DNA of 64,000 nucleotides, taken from NCBI RefSeq assembly GCF_038502225.1, contig NC_091391.1:4793219-4857218 (forward strand), in the 5' to 3' direction. Positions 21,775 to 32,887 of this stretch are shown here, one piece after another. How positions within the stretch are numbered: the stretch's first letter is position 1; each line of letters begins with the position of its first letter. Under the pieces are notes generated by a model. That model was not told the origin of the DNA. It was given only the letters and a program-made list of their open reading frames with translations, and did no database searches. A program made the translations under genes and the position numbers. Source of the DNA: Cherax quadricarinatus (lineage: Eukaryota > Arthropoda > Malacostraca > Decapoda > Parastacidae).

Positions 21775-21945
21775 CACACTTCGATCATGTCTCCCCTCAT
21801 TTTTCGTCCACTTGTACACTTCGATCATGTCTCCCCTCATTTTTCGTCCACTTGCACACTTCGATCATGTCTCCCCTCATTTTTCGTCCACTTGTACACT
21901 TCGATCATGTCTCCCCTCATTTTTCGTCCACTTGTACACTTCGTC
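21775..21945. repeat. 40-bp tandem repeat derived from a LINE ORF
   Basis: Just over four copies of ccacttgcacacttcgatca + tgtctcccctcatttttcgt. It matches the LINE-III minus-strand coding block seen once at 53.68 kb (cctcagtcatatccccccta). Confidence 0.75.
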
Positions 21946-22035
21946 TACAGAATTAGACTTATTTTAGACATGATTCGCTATGAGCTTTTCAAGTCTGGTT
22001 GACGTGTAGGTAGATGGTTACTAAAACATATGAAA

Positions 22036-22190
22036 GGAGGAACACTGCTGAAGACCTACTGGCCCATACTTGGCAGGTCCTTCTCAAACCCAAATCCACT
22101 AAATATTCACCCAAGTCATTATCAATGTTACCCAAGGAATAAGCTTGATAACCCAATAAACATCTGAAAACCCAACTAAGCCAGCAGATG
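22036..22190 (-). mobile_element. LINE-III-like 3' UTR relic
   Basis: gaaaggaggaacactgctga and ctactggcccatacttggca on the plus strand are the complement of the LINE 3' UTR. It ends just before an (AAT)n tract at 22200-22240. Confidence 0.6.
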
Positions 22191-22199
22191 GGTAATCAC

Positions 22200-22242
22200 A
22201 ATAGTAATAATAATAGTAATAATAATAATAATAATAATATAT
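22200..22242. repeat. (AAT)n microsatellite
   Basis: Imperfect AAT/AGT repeats next to the 21-bp array. Confidence 0.85.
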
Positions 22243-22249
22243 CTATTTC

Positions 22250-23445
22250 TACCAGTACATGTACAAGGTATACAAGTACATATACAAGGTATACAAGTAC
22301 ATGTACAAGGTATACAAGCATGTACAAGGTATACCAGTACATGTACAAGGTATACAAGTACATATACAAGGTATACAAGTACATGTACAAGGTATACAAG
22401 TACATGTACAAGGTATACAAGTACATGTACAGGGTATACAAGCATGTACAAGGTATACCAGTACATGAACAAGGTATACAAGTACATGAACAAGGTATAC
22501 AAGTACATGAACAAGGTATACATGTACATGTACAAGGTATACAAGTACATGTACAAGGTATGCCAGTACATGTACAAGGTATGCCAGTACATGTACAAGG
22601 TATACAAGTACATGTACAAGGTATACCAGTACATGTACAAGGTATACAAGAACATGTACAAGGTATATAAGTACATGTACAAGGTATATAAGTACATGTA
22701 CAAGGTATACAAGAACATGTACAAGGTATACGAGTACATGTACAAGGTATACAAGAACATGTACAAGGTATACAAGAACATGTACGAGGTATACAAGTAC
22801 ATGTACAAGGTATACAAGTACATATACAAGGTATACAAGTACATGTACAAGGTATATAAGTACATGTACAAGGTATACAAGAACATGTACAAGGTATATA
22901 AGTACATGTACAAAGTATACAAGAACATGTACGAGGTATACAAGTACATGTACAAGGTATACAAGTACATATACAAGGTATACAAGTACATGTACAAGGT
23001 ATATAAGTACATGTACAAGGTATACAAGAACATGTACAAGGTATATAAGTACATGTACAAGGTATATAAGTACATGTACAAGGTATACAAGAACATGTAC
23101 AAGGTATACGAGTACATGTACAAGGTATACAAGAACATGTACAAGGTATACAAGAACATGTACGAGGTATACAAGTACATGTACAAGGTATACAAGTACA
23201 TGTACAAGGTATACAAGTACATGTACAAGGTATACAAGTACATGTACAAGGTATACAAGTACATGTACAAGGTATACAAGTACATGTACAAGGTATACAA
23301 GTACATGTACAAGGTATACAAGTACATGTACAAGGTATACAAGTACATGTACAAGGTATACAAGTACATGTACAAGGTATACAAGTACATGTACAAGGTA
23401 TACAAGTACATGTACAAGGTATACAAGTACATGTACAAGGTATAC
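22250..23445. repeat. 21-bp palindromic minisatellite, left arm
   Basis: About 57 copies of tacatgtacaaggtatacaag. Each monomer holds two palindromes, ttgtacatgtacaa and gtatac. Frames stay open on both strands for over 400 codons because 21 is a multiple of 3; these are not credible proteins. The same monomer occurs in reverse orientation at 25100-25642. Confidence 0.95.
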
Positions 23446-23530
23446 AGATCATAGCTGACATCAGTGACATACTACTATATAGAAAGTCCCTTGTTATGCT
23501 GAGCATTTCCCGCAAATTAGGTCAGTTTTG
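23446..23530 (-). mobile_element. SINE-2 body, left copy
   Basis: atagaaagtcccttgttatg, tttcccgcaaattaggtcag and ttttgtcccaggatgtgacc match SINE-2 at 7590-7690. It merges directly into the 32-bp array. Confidence 0.7.
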
Positions 23531-24690
23531 TCCCAGGATGTGACCCACACCAGTCCACTAACACCCAGGATGTGACCCACACCAGTCCACTAACACCTAG
23601 GATGTGACCCACACCAGTCCACTAACACCCAGGATGTGACCCACACCAGTCCACTAACACCCAGGATGTGACCCACACCAGTCCACTAACACCCAGGATG
23701 TGACCCACACCAGTCCACTAACACCCAGGATGCGACCCACACCAGTCCACTAACACCCAGAATGTGACCCACACCGGTCCACTAACACCCAGGATGTGAC
23801 CCACACCGGTCCACTAACACCCAGGATGCGACCCACACCAGTCCACTAACACCCAGGATGCGACCCACACCAGTCCACTAACACCCAGGATGTGACCCAC
23901 ACCAGTCCACTAACACCCAGGATGCGACCCACACCAGTCCCCTAACACCCAGGATGTGACCCACACCAGTCCACTAACACCCACGATGTGACCCACACCA
24001 GTCCACTAACACCCACGATGTGACCCACACCAGTTCACTAACACCCACGATGTGACCCACACCAGTTCACTAACACCCACGATGTGACCCACACCAGTCC
24101 ACTAACACCCACGATGTGACCCACACCAGTCCACTAACACCCACGATGTGACCCACACCAGTCCACTAACACCCACGATGTGACCCACACCAGTCCACTA
24201 ACACCCAGGATGTGACCCACACCAGTCCACTAACACCCAGGATGTGACCCACACCAGTCCACTAACACTTATGATGCGACCCACATCAGTCCACTAACAC
24301 CCACGATGCGACCCACACCAGTCCACTAACACCAAGAATGTGACCCACGCCAGTCCACTAACACCCAGGATGTGACCCACACCAGTCCACTAACACCCAG
24401 GATGTGACCCACACCAGTCCACTAACACCCAGGATGTGACCCACACCAGTCCACTAACACCCAGGATGTGACCCACACCAGTCCACTAACACCCAGGATG
24501 TGACCCACACCAGTCCACTAACACCCAGGATGTGACCCACACCAGTCCACTAACACCCATGATGCGACCCACATCAGTCCACTAACACCCACGATGCGAC
24601 CCACACCAGTCCACTAACACCAAGAATGTGACCCACACCAGTCCACTAACACCCAGGATGTGACCCACACCAGTCCACTAACACCCAGGA
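23530..24690. repeat. 32-bp minisatellite derived from SINE-2
   Basis: About 36 copies of cccaggatgtgacccacacc + agtccactaaca. The unit is the SINE internal word seen once at 7.68, 42.96 and 46.57 kb (caggatgcgacccacaccag). Variants (ggatgc, cacgatg, aagaatg) cluster in blocks. Confidence 0.9.
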
Positions 24691-24780
24691 TGGGACTGGT
24701 GTGGGTCACATCCTGGGACAAAATTAACCTAATTTGCGGGAAATGCTCAGCATAACAAGGGACTTTCTATATAGTAGTAT
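24691..24780 (+). mobile_element. SINE-2 body, right inverted copy
   Basis: gggactggtgtgggtcacat ... gggaaatgctcagcataaca is the reverse complement of 23470-23545. With the flanking 21-bp arrays it makes the whole 22.25-25.64 kb block inverted. Confidence 0.75.
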
Positions 24781-25089
24781 GACTCACGAAATCGTAATGA
24801 CACGATTGCAAACAAACCATACCACGGGCGGGGATAGAACCCGCGGTCAGAGAGTCTCAAAACTCCAGACCGTCGCGTCAGCCACTGGACCAGCTAGCCA
24901 CAGTAAGATTCGTCCAACTATTTATATTTCTACACCATAGGAAGGTTAGCATAGGCCACCACTGTGACCAAAAATTAAAGTTTTTATTGTGGCTAGCTGG
25001 TCCAGTGGCTAACGCAACGGTCTGGAGTTTTGAGATTCTCTGACGGCGGGTTCTATCCCCGCCCGTGGTATGGTTTATATAGAAGTATG
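24768..25089. mobile_element. Dimeric inverted tRNA-like element with target duplication
   Basis: Minus-strand tRNA-like head at 24895-24815 and plus-strand head at 24995-25070 point away from each other. Both have an A-box-like word (tggtccagtggctaacgc or tggctgacgc) and a B box (ggttctatcccc). The left copy carries the tail ending cgatttcgtgagtc; the right stops at ggtatggttt. The flanks tatatagtagtatg (24768) and tatatagaagtatg (25076) are a 14-bp direct repeat with one mismatch. It inserted into the inverted SINE-2 copy. Confidence 0.75.
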
Positions 25090-25099
25090 TCATTGTTGT

Positions 25100-25642
25100 C
25101 AGCTATGATCTGCATTCCTTGTACATGTACTTGTATACCTTGTACATGTACTTGTATACCTTGTACATGTACTGGTATACCTTGTGCATGTACTGGTATA
25201 CCTTGTACATGTACTGGTATACCTTGTACATGTACTTGTATAACTTGTACATGTACTTGTATACCTTGTACATGTACTTGTATACCTTGTACATGTACTT
25301 GTATACCTTGTACATGTACTTGTATACCTTGTACATGTACTTGTATACCTTGTACATGTACTTGTATACCTTGTACATGTACTTGTATACCTTGTACATG
25401 TACTTGTATAACTTGTACATGTACTTGTATACCTTGTACATGTACTTGTATAACTTGTACATGTACTTGTATACCTTGTACATGTAATTGTATACCTTGT
25501 ACATGTAATTGTATACCTTGTACATGTAATTGTATACCTTGTACATGTACTTGTATACCTTGTACATGTACTTGTATACCTTGTACATGTACTGGTATAC
25601 CTTGTACATGTACTTGTATACCTTGTACATGTACTGGTAGAA
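25100..25642. repeat. 21-bp palindromic minisatellite, right inverted arm
   Basis: About 26 copies of cttgtataccttgtacatgta, the complement of the 22.25-23.45 kb monomer. Lower variety than the left arm. Confidence 0.95.
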
Positions 25643-25712
25643 ATAAAGATTATTATTATTATTAGTAGTAGCAGTAGCAGCAGTAGTAGTAGTAGTAGTA
25701 GTAGTAGTACTT

Positions 25713-25743
<31 letters not shown>

Positions 25744-25744
25744 C
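25643..25744. repeat. Triplet microsatellite with a self-complementary centre
   Basis: ATT, then AGT/AGC repeats, then gtagtagtagtagtactt turning into ctactactactac. The switch from GTA to TAC repeats makes a perfect hairpin of about 30 bp per arm. Confidence 0.9.
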
Positions 25745-26007
25745 CTTGTGAGAATTAATTTCTTACTTGAGAAGGTCAATTGGTGGTAAAGTAACAGGGA
25801 GCCATCAACTGCCTCCACACACCAGGATACTCGTCAACACCTCCACTTGACCTCATAAATGTAACACCCGCCCCGTCCCATCCTCTGGATGGTAGTCACA
25901 AGACGCGCATGATGGGTCCAGGAACTGTCACTCAGGTGTCTTGATAGATGAGCAAGTTACATTGGTAATGAAACAGCATGGGTTCGAGTCCTTGGCTAGT
26001 CGCAGTA

Positions 26008-26501
<494 letters not shown>

Positions 26502-26594
<93 letters not shown>
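26502..26594. repeat. (AT)n microsatellite
   Basis: About 46 AT units, right flank of the TIR element. Confidence 0.95.
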
Positions 26595-26596
<2 letters not shown>

Positions 26597-26616
26597 AGAG
26601 AGAGAGAGCACAAGAG

Positions 26617-26664
26617 GCGCAGTAGAGGGTAGCAGAGAGGTACAGTAACACAGTAGAGGGTACC
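26617..26664. repeat. Remnant of the 23-bp array left of LINE-I
   Basis: cagtagagggtagcagagag and cacagtagagggta are monomers of the array at 28735. They show that LINE-I landed within that array. Confidence 0.75.
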
Positions 26665-28735
26665 TGGATAGCCTGGTTACCTAGAGGTTATTCCGGGGAT
26701 CAACGCCCCCGCGGCCCGGTCCATGACCAGGCCTCCCGATGGATCAGGGCCTGATCAACTAGGCTGTTACTGCTGGCCGCACGCAGTCCAACGTACGAGC
26801 CACAGCCCGGCTGATCCGGCACTGACTTTAGGTATCTGTCCAGCTCTCTCTTGAAGGCAGCCAGGGGTTTATTGGCAATTCCCCTAATGCTTGATGGGAG
26901 GCTGTTGAACAGTCTTGGGCCCCGGACACTTATGGTGTTTTCTCTTAGTACCAATGGCGCCCCTACTTTTTATTGGGGGCATTTTGCATCGCCTGCCCAG
27001 TCTTTTACTTTCGTAGGGAGTGATTTCTGTGTGCAGATTTGGGACCATTCCTTCCAAGATTTTCCAAGTGTAGATTATGATATATCTCTCCCTCCTGCGT
27101 TCCAACGAGTACAAGTCAAGTGCTTCCAAGCGTTCCCAGTAGTTAAGGTGCTTGATAGAACTTATACGTGCAGTAAAGGATCTCTGTACACTCTCTAGAT
27201 CTGCGATTTCACCTGCTTTGAATGGAGATGTTAATGTACAGCAGTATTCCAGCCTAGAGAGAACAAGTGATTTGAAAAGGATCATCACTGGCTTGGCATC
27301 TCTCGTTTTGAAAGTTCTCATTATCCATCCTATCATTTTCTTTGCACGTGCGATCGTGGCACTGTTGTGATCCTTGAAAGTGAGATTCTCAGACATTACT
27401 ACTCCCAGGTCCCTTACATTATTTTTCCGCTGTATTGTATGGCCGGAGTCAGTAGTATACTCTGTTCTAGTTATTATCTCCTCCAGTTTTCCATAACAGA
27501 GTAGTTGGAATTTGTCCTCATTGAACATCATATTGTTTACCGTTGCCCACTGGAAAACTTTGTTTATATCTTCTTGGAGGTTAACCGCGTCCTCAGCAGA
27601 TGACAGCCTCATGCAGATCCTAGTATCATCCGCAAAGGATGATACGGTGCTGTGGTGTATATCTCTGTTTATGTCTGATATGAGGATAAGGAATAAGATG
27701 GGGGCGAGTACTGTGCCTTGTGGAACAGAGCTCTTCACTATGGCAGCCTCCGATTTAACTCTGTTGACCACTACTATTTGTGTTCGATTTGTTAGGAAGT
27801 TGAAGATCCATCTCCCCACTTTCCCAGTTATTCCTTTAGCACGTATTTTATGGGCTATTACGCCATGATCGCATTTGTCAAATGCTTTTGCAAAGTCTGT
27901 GTATATTACATCTCCATTCTGATTTTCTTCCAGTGCATCCAAGGCCATGTCATAGTGATCCAGTAGTTGTGAGAGGCAGGAGCGACCTGCCCTGAACCCA
28001 TGTTGCCCTGGATTGTGCAGATTTTGGGAATCCAGGTGATTTGCAATCCTGCTTCTTAGCACTCTTTCAAAGATTTTTATGATGTGGGACGTCAGAGCTA
28101 TTGGTCTATAGTTCTTAGCTAATGCTTTGCTGCCACCTTTATGGAGTGGGGCTATATCCGTTGTTTTAAGTGACCGTGGAATTTCACCCATGTCCAAGCT
28201 CCTCCTCCATAGTGTACTTAGGGCACGCGAGAGGGGTTTCTTGCAGTTCTTAATGAAAACAGAGTTCCACGAGTCTGGGCCCGGGGCTGAGTGCATAGGC
28301 ATGTTGTCAATGGCTTTTTCGAAATCTATCGGAGTTAGGGTAATGCCGGAAATCTGGCATACATTTATGGAGTTTTGAGGCTCATTCATGAAGAAATCAT
28401 TTGGGTCGTCGATCCTCAGACCGATTAGTGGTTCACTAAACACAGAGTCGTACTGGGATTTCAATATTTCACTCATTTCCTTGTTGTCGTCTGTGTAAGT
28501 CCCATCCTGTCTGAGTAAGTCCCATCCTGTCTGAGTAAGTCCCATCCTGTCTGAGTAAGTCCCATCCTGTCTGAGTAAGTCCCATCCTGTCTGAGTAAGT
28601 CCCATCCTGTCTGAGTAAGGGCCCGATACTAGATGTGGTATTTGCCTTGTTTTTGGCATATGAAAAGAAATATTTTGAATTTCTTTCAATTTCACTAATA
28701 GCTTTAAGCTCCTCCTGTCTCTCCTCCTGCCTCTC
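26665..28735 (-). pseudogene. LINE-I reverse transcriptase, 5'-truncated, two frameshifts
   Basis: Non-LTR retrotransposon; the product would copy its RNA at a nicked target. Minus-strand domains in order: ELKAISEIERNSKYFFSYAK (linker), SAPGPDSWNSVFIKNCKKPL, NYRPIALTSHIIKIFERVLR, PGQHGFRAGRSCLSQLLDHY, DVIYTDFAKAFDKCDHGVIA, SSVPQGTVLAPILFL, and catalytic FADD at 27636-27625. The C-terminus is RLGRRCKMPPIKSRGAIGT, then, after a frameshift near 26950, FNSLPSSIRGIANKPLAAFK. A 20-bp tandem expansion at 28492-28619 also changes frame. The 3' end has the GGGGGCGTTGATCCCC hairpin near 26700. The endonuclease half is missing. Jockey/CR1-like; clade unresolved. Relics at 34.2, 39.2, 43.4, 52.7, 58.4 and 61.6 kb. 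Confidence 0.85.
28492..28619. repeat. 20-bp tandem repeat inside the LINE-I ORF
   Basis: Six copies of gtaagtcccatcctgtctga. One copy would encode the LLRQDGTY join; five extra copies (100 bp) shift the frame. Upstream residues KANTTSSIGPLL and downstream DGTYTDDNKEMSE lie in different frames, as expected. Confidence 0.85.
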
Positions 28736-29400
28736 CGGGTAGCAGAGAGGCACAGTAGAGGGTAGCAGAGAGGTCCAGTAGCAGTAGAAGGTAGCAGAGA
28801 GGCACAGTAACACAGTAGAGGGTAGTAGAGAGGCACAGTAACACAGTAGAGGGTAGCAGAGAGGCACAGTAACACAGAGGGTACCAGAGAGGCACAGTAA
28901 CACAGTAGAGGGTAGCAGAGGGGCTCAGTAGAGGGTAGCAGAGAGGCACAATAGAGGGTAGCAGAGAGGCACAGTAGAGGGTAGCAGAGAGGCACAGTAG
29001 AGGGTAGCAGAGAGGCACAGTAGAGGGTAGCAGAGAGGCACAGTAGAGGGTAGCAGAGAGGCACAGTAGAGGGTAGCAGAGAGGCACAGTAGAGGGTAGC
29101 AGAGAGGCACAGTAGAGGGTAGCAGAGAGGCACAGTAGAGGGTAGCAGAGAGGCACAGTAGAGGGTAGCAGAGAGGCACTGTAGAGGGTAGCAGAGAGGC
29201 ACTGTAGAGGGTAGCAGAGAGGCACTGTAGAGGGTAGCAGAGAGGCACTGTAGAGGGTAGCAGAGAGGCACTGTAGAGGGTAGCAGAGAGGCACAGTAAC
29301 ACAGTAGAGGGTACCAGAGAGGCACAGTAACACAGTAGAGGGTAGCAGAGAGGCACAGTAGCACAGAGGGTAGCAAAGAGGCACAATAGAGGGTAGCAGA
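28735..29400. repeat. 23-bp minisatellite
   Basis: About 27 copies of gcagagaggcacagtagagg + gta, with longer 'acacagtagaggg' variants. Minus-strand frames through it (period 23 residues) are artefacts that run on into LINE-I. Confidence 0.9.
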
Positions 29401-30455
29401 GATACAGTAGCACTTTAGAAGGTAGCAGAGAGACACAGTAGCACTTTAGAAGGGAGCAGAGAGGCACAGTAGAGGGTAGCAGAGAGGCACAGTAGAGGGT
29501 AGCAGAGATGCAGTAGCACTTTAGAAGGTAGCAGAGAGACACAGTAGCACTTTAGAAGGGAGCAGAGAGGCACAGTAGAGGGTAGCAGAGATACAGTAGC
29601 ACTTTAGAAGGTAGCAGAGAGACACAGTAGCACTTTAGAAGGTAGCAGAGAGACACAGTAGCACTTTAGAAGGTAGCAGAGAGGCACAGTAGCACTTTAG
29701 AAGGTAGCAGAGAGACACAGTAGCACTTTAGAAGGTAGCAGAGAGACACAGTAGCACTTTAGAAGGTAGCAGAGAGACACAGTAGCACTTTAGAAGGTAG
29801 CAGAGAGACACAGTAGCACTTTAGAAGGTAGCAGAGAGACACAGTAGCACTTTAGAAGGTAGCAGAGAGGCACAGTAGCACTTTAGAAGGTAGCAGAGAG
29901 ACACAGTAGCACTTTAGAAGGTAGCAGAGAGACACAGTAGCACTTTAGAAGGTAGCAGAGAGACACAGTAGCACTTTAGAAGGTAGCAGAGAGACACAGT
30001 AGCACTTTAGAAGGTAGAGAGACACAGTAGCACTTTAGAAGGTAGCAGAGAGACACAGTAGCGCTTTAGAAGGTAACAGAGAGACACAGTAGCACTTTAG
30101 AAGGTAACTGAGAGGCACAGTAGCACTTTAGAAGGTAGCAGAGACACAGTAGCACTTTAGAAGGTAGCAGAGAGACACAGTAGCACTTTAGAAGGTAGCA
30201 GAGAGACACAGTAGCACTTTAGAAGGTAGCAGAGAGGCACAGTAGCACTTTAGAAGGTAGCAGAGAGACACAGTAGCACTTTAGAAGGTAGAGAGGCACA
30301 GTAGCACTTTAGAAGGTAGAGAGGCACAGTAGCACTTTAGAAGGTAGAGAGGCACAGTAGCACTTTAGAAGGTAGAGAGGCACAGTAGCACTTTAGAAGG
30401 TAGAGAGGCACAGTAGCACTTTAGAAGGTAGCAGAGAGACACAGTAGCACAGTAA
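29400..30455. repeat. 31-bp minisatellite grading out of the 23-bp array
   Basis: About 34 copies of ggtagcagagagacacagta + gcactttagaa. It shares the ggtagcagagag half with the 23-bp array but adds gcacttta, so the two arrays look like steps of one lineage. Shorter 'ggtagagaggcac' copies appear near 30280-30410. Confidence 0.9.
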
Positions 30456-30542
30456 AGGCTCCCTGCTTTAAGCAATATTTTTGTCAACAGTACTGACGGG
30501 TGTTCAGAAATGTTCCCCGGCTCGGCTCCTGTTTCTTTGAAC

Positions 30543-30660
30543 AACATAAGAATGGAGGAGCACTACAGCAGGCCTACTGGCCCATACAAGGCAGGTGTTC
30601 CTCTAAACCAAATATTCCAACCCACCCAATTGTCTAAATTTTTCCCAAATTGTTCCTCTT
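30543..30660 (-). mobile_element. LINE-III-like 3' UTR relic
   Basis: ataagaatggaggagcacta and ctactggcccatacaaggca on the plus strand are the complement of the family 3' UTR. Confidence 0.6.
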
Positions 30661-30787
30661 CAAGAAAGGAATTAGACTCTTCCTGTCTGTCTATTGTAGG
30701 TCTATTAACGGGATATATGGTATTTTGATAGGCTCCTTCGCCAGGGACTTTTCTCGGGATAGTAAGAGAAAAATGCTATTTGCACTG

Positions 30788-30868
30788 TATTTTCTTAATT
30801 TACTTAAACACTGTCTTAATTTGCTTAAACACTGTCTTAATTTGCTTAAACACTGTCTTAATTTGCTT
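30788..30868. repeat. 21-bp tandem repeat
   Basis: Nearly four copies of cttaatttgcttaaacactg + t. Confidence 0.85.
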
Positions 30869-30969
30869 ACCGACAAGTTGATTACTGACAGGTTTTGGTA
30901 TACAGTAGATTTGTTTAGTCAAATGCGTAGGCAGTAGCTCTAAGACATGTGATTTGGTTGTCTGTCACA

Positions 30970-31065
30970 AGCCCCGAGTGGTAGTAGTGGTGGTAGTGGT
31001 GGTCATGGTAGTGGTGGTAGTTGTGGTGGTAGTGGTGGTGGTAGTAATGGTGGTAGTGGTATGGG
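30970..31065. repeat. (GGT/AGT)n microsatellite
   Basis: Imperfect gtggtagtggtggtagt repeats. Confidence 0.85.
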
Positions 31066-31157
31066 GTGCGAGTCACTCCCAGGTCCGTGCCTTACGGCTG
31101 ATAATCATTACAGAGCATGTCGTGCAGTCTGTGCACGCGTGCAGGAAGGCACGCAAC

Positions 31158-31560
31158 TACACACACACACACACACACACACACATTAAGAAAGGAGACA
31201 GACACGAGGCACTAAACTACAGACCAGCGTCACTGACGTGTATAGTATGCAAAGTCATGGAGAAGATTATCAGGAGAGTGGTGGAACACCTGGAACGGAA
31301 CAAGATTATAAACGACAACCAGCACCGATTCATTGAAGGTAAATCCTGTCACAAACCTACTGGAGTTTTATGACAAGGTAACGGCAGTAAGACACGAGAG
31401 AGAGGGTTAGGTTGATTTCATTTTCTTGGACTGCAGGAAGGCCTTCGACACAGTTCCTCACAAGAAATTAGTACAGAAGCTAGAGGATCAGGTATGTAAC
31501 AGGAAGGGCACTGCAATGGATCAGAGAATACCTGACAGGGAAGCAACAACGAATCATGAT
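31158..31560 (+). pseudogene. LINE-II relic
   Basis: Starts with (AC)n, then IKKGDRHEALNYRPASLTCI, VCKVMEKIIRRVVEHLER, NDNQHRFIEGKSC, and after frame changes FLDCRKAFDTVPHKKLVQK and QWIREYLTGKQQR. These are reverse-transcriptase motifs of the same family as 12.5-13.9 kb. The copy ends before the catalytic FADD. At least two frameshifts and one stop. Confidence 0.75.
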
Positions 31561-31800
31561 AAATAGGACACATATGCAACAGTTAGGTATCTTTATTCCG
31601 AAACGTATCGCCTACACAGTATCCTTCTTCAGTCTAGTACAGAGGAGCTTCTCAAAAGCAGGAGCCTGGCCCATGGTCGGGCTCCCAGAGTACTGAAATT
31701 CTCGAAACTCTTCTTCAAAGGTAAGTAGAGATGTAATGACAATGTAATCCGTCCATTACCCTTGAAGACGTAGTTTCGAGGGGGTCAGTCCCTCGGCAAA
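31555..31800 (-). mobile_element. TU unit, minus strand, with a LINE-IV tail inside
   Basis: The tail gacacatatgcaacagttag, AATAAA (rc) and a degenerate core cgaaacgtatcgcctacaca ... cttcttcag are readable right to left. A LINE-IV tail (gagcctggcccatggtcggg) occupies about 31645-31725. Beyond it the TU words tgtaatccgtccattacc and gtcagtccctcgg resume. Confidence 0.6.
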
Positions 31801-31819
31801 CTCTGAAGCAAAGTTTCTG

Positions 31820-32080
31820 ATATGAGGGCACAGGAGAAAGCTAAAAGCACATCTGAGTCACGGGGATGAGGAACTACTTCCTCAGCCTTAAGGGAGTTCA
31901 AGAAGTGGAACGACATGACAGGAAACTTGCATAGACAGAGTCCACACACAGCTTCAAGAATACGTCTGATATGATTCACACAGCCAGTAAAAAGTGAACA
32001 CAGTTGCAGCCAGCTGTGAGGCAGGACCAGGAGCTTAGACTCGACCCCTGCAATCACAATTAAGTGCATGCATAAATACA
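31820..32080 (+). mobile_element. LINE-II-type 3' end relic
   Basis: aagaagtggaacgacatgac, aggaccaggagcttagactc and gacccctgcaatcacaatta match, in opposite orientation, the LINE-II 3' end at 12.5 kb. The reading frame is degraded. Confidence 0.5.
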
Positions 32081-32444
32081 GATAGGACAACAAATAGGAG
32101 AAAGAAATAGTGAATAGTGGATGTATGGCTGGACTTTGCAGCAATAACAGACTAAGCTCACAGAGGTGATAACAGATGTGGTCTTCCCAAGAGGATATCA
32201 AATAATGAGAAAGGACACAGGAAACAAATGAAGGTGTAGGAACAGCAATGTTAATCAGGAATTTGTGGATTTTTGTTGGGATGAGCAGAGTGAAGATTGT
32301 TTAGGTACAGATACACATAAGTACAAATGTCATATATTATAAGTTACCTTACTTACGTTAGGGACACTTAAAAGTGGGGAACACAAGGTGGTGATAATAG
32401 TAATGTACAACACAACACTAAACAGCAGGAGACCAAGAGGCTGT

Positions 32445-32630
32445 GGGAACTGGTGAAGGTGGAGTAGTGGCTTTGGGAACAAGTGGGAGGCGGCTGTGGG
32501 AACAAGTGAGAGGCAGTGTAGTGGCTGTGGGAACAAGCAGGAGGCGGTGTAGTGGCTGTGGGAACAAGTGGGAGGCGGTGTAGTGGCTGTGGGAACAAGT
32601 GAGAGGCAGTGTAGTGGCTGTGGGAATTTG
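32445..32630. repeat. 31-bp tandem array
   Basis: About six copies of tggctgtgggaacaagtggg + aggcggtgtag. Confidence 0.85.
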
Positions 32631-32887
32631 TTTAAATGAGATAGTGGTACAAGAAGATGGGAGGTGGTGGTTAAGAACATCCGGTGAGTCACATAGGTGA
32701 AGGGAAGCACCTAGGGGCCAGGGGAAGGTTAAGGGGTAACAGGGTGACGAGGTGAACCCTTAGACTGAGATGTAAGGGGTGGGTGAACATCCACAAGTTA
32801 AGGGAAGGATTTAAGGTTTATCAGTGTATTGTACTCGTTTTGTTTTAGTTATGGTTCTGTGGAGTTTGAAACCCAAATCCTGATCCA

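Larger units (their letters stand above)
20460..22010 (-). mobile_element. LINE-III-like 3' region expanded by two internal minisatellites
   Basis: It begins with the LINE-III 3' UTR word (gaaacactgcagcaggtcta, complement) and continues through coding sequence for the C-terminal WFGNRVVDEWN-type segment (plus-strand ccactcatcaactactctat, ttctaaaccaatactttcta). Inside, 20545-21640 and 21775-21945 are tandem expansions of coding segments. The 28-bp unit corresponds to the codons for VDEWN and neighbours. The 40-bp unit corresponds to the gDMiEvYk region. No intact frame remains. Confidence 0.65.

Noticed and set aside
22176..23515. 420- and 439-codon frames on the minus strand (and 336 on plus)
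   Set aside because: They come from the 21-bp array, a multiple of 3 with no stop codon in several frames on both strands. No start context, no domain.
24815..25070. Pair of functional tRNA genes
   Set aside because: B boxes are present but cloverleaf pairing is poor, and the unit recurs with flanking duplications at other loci.
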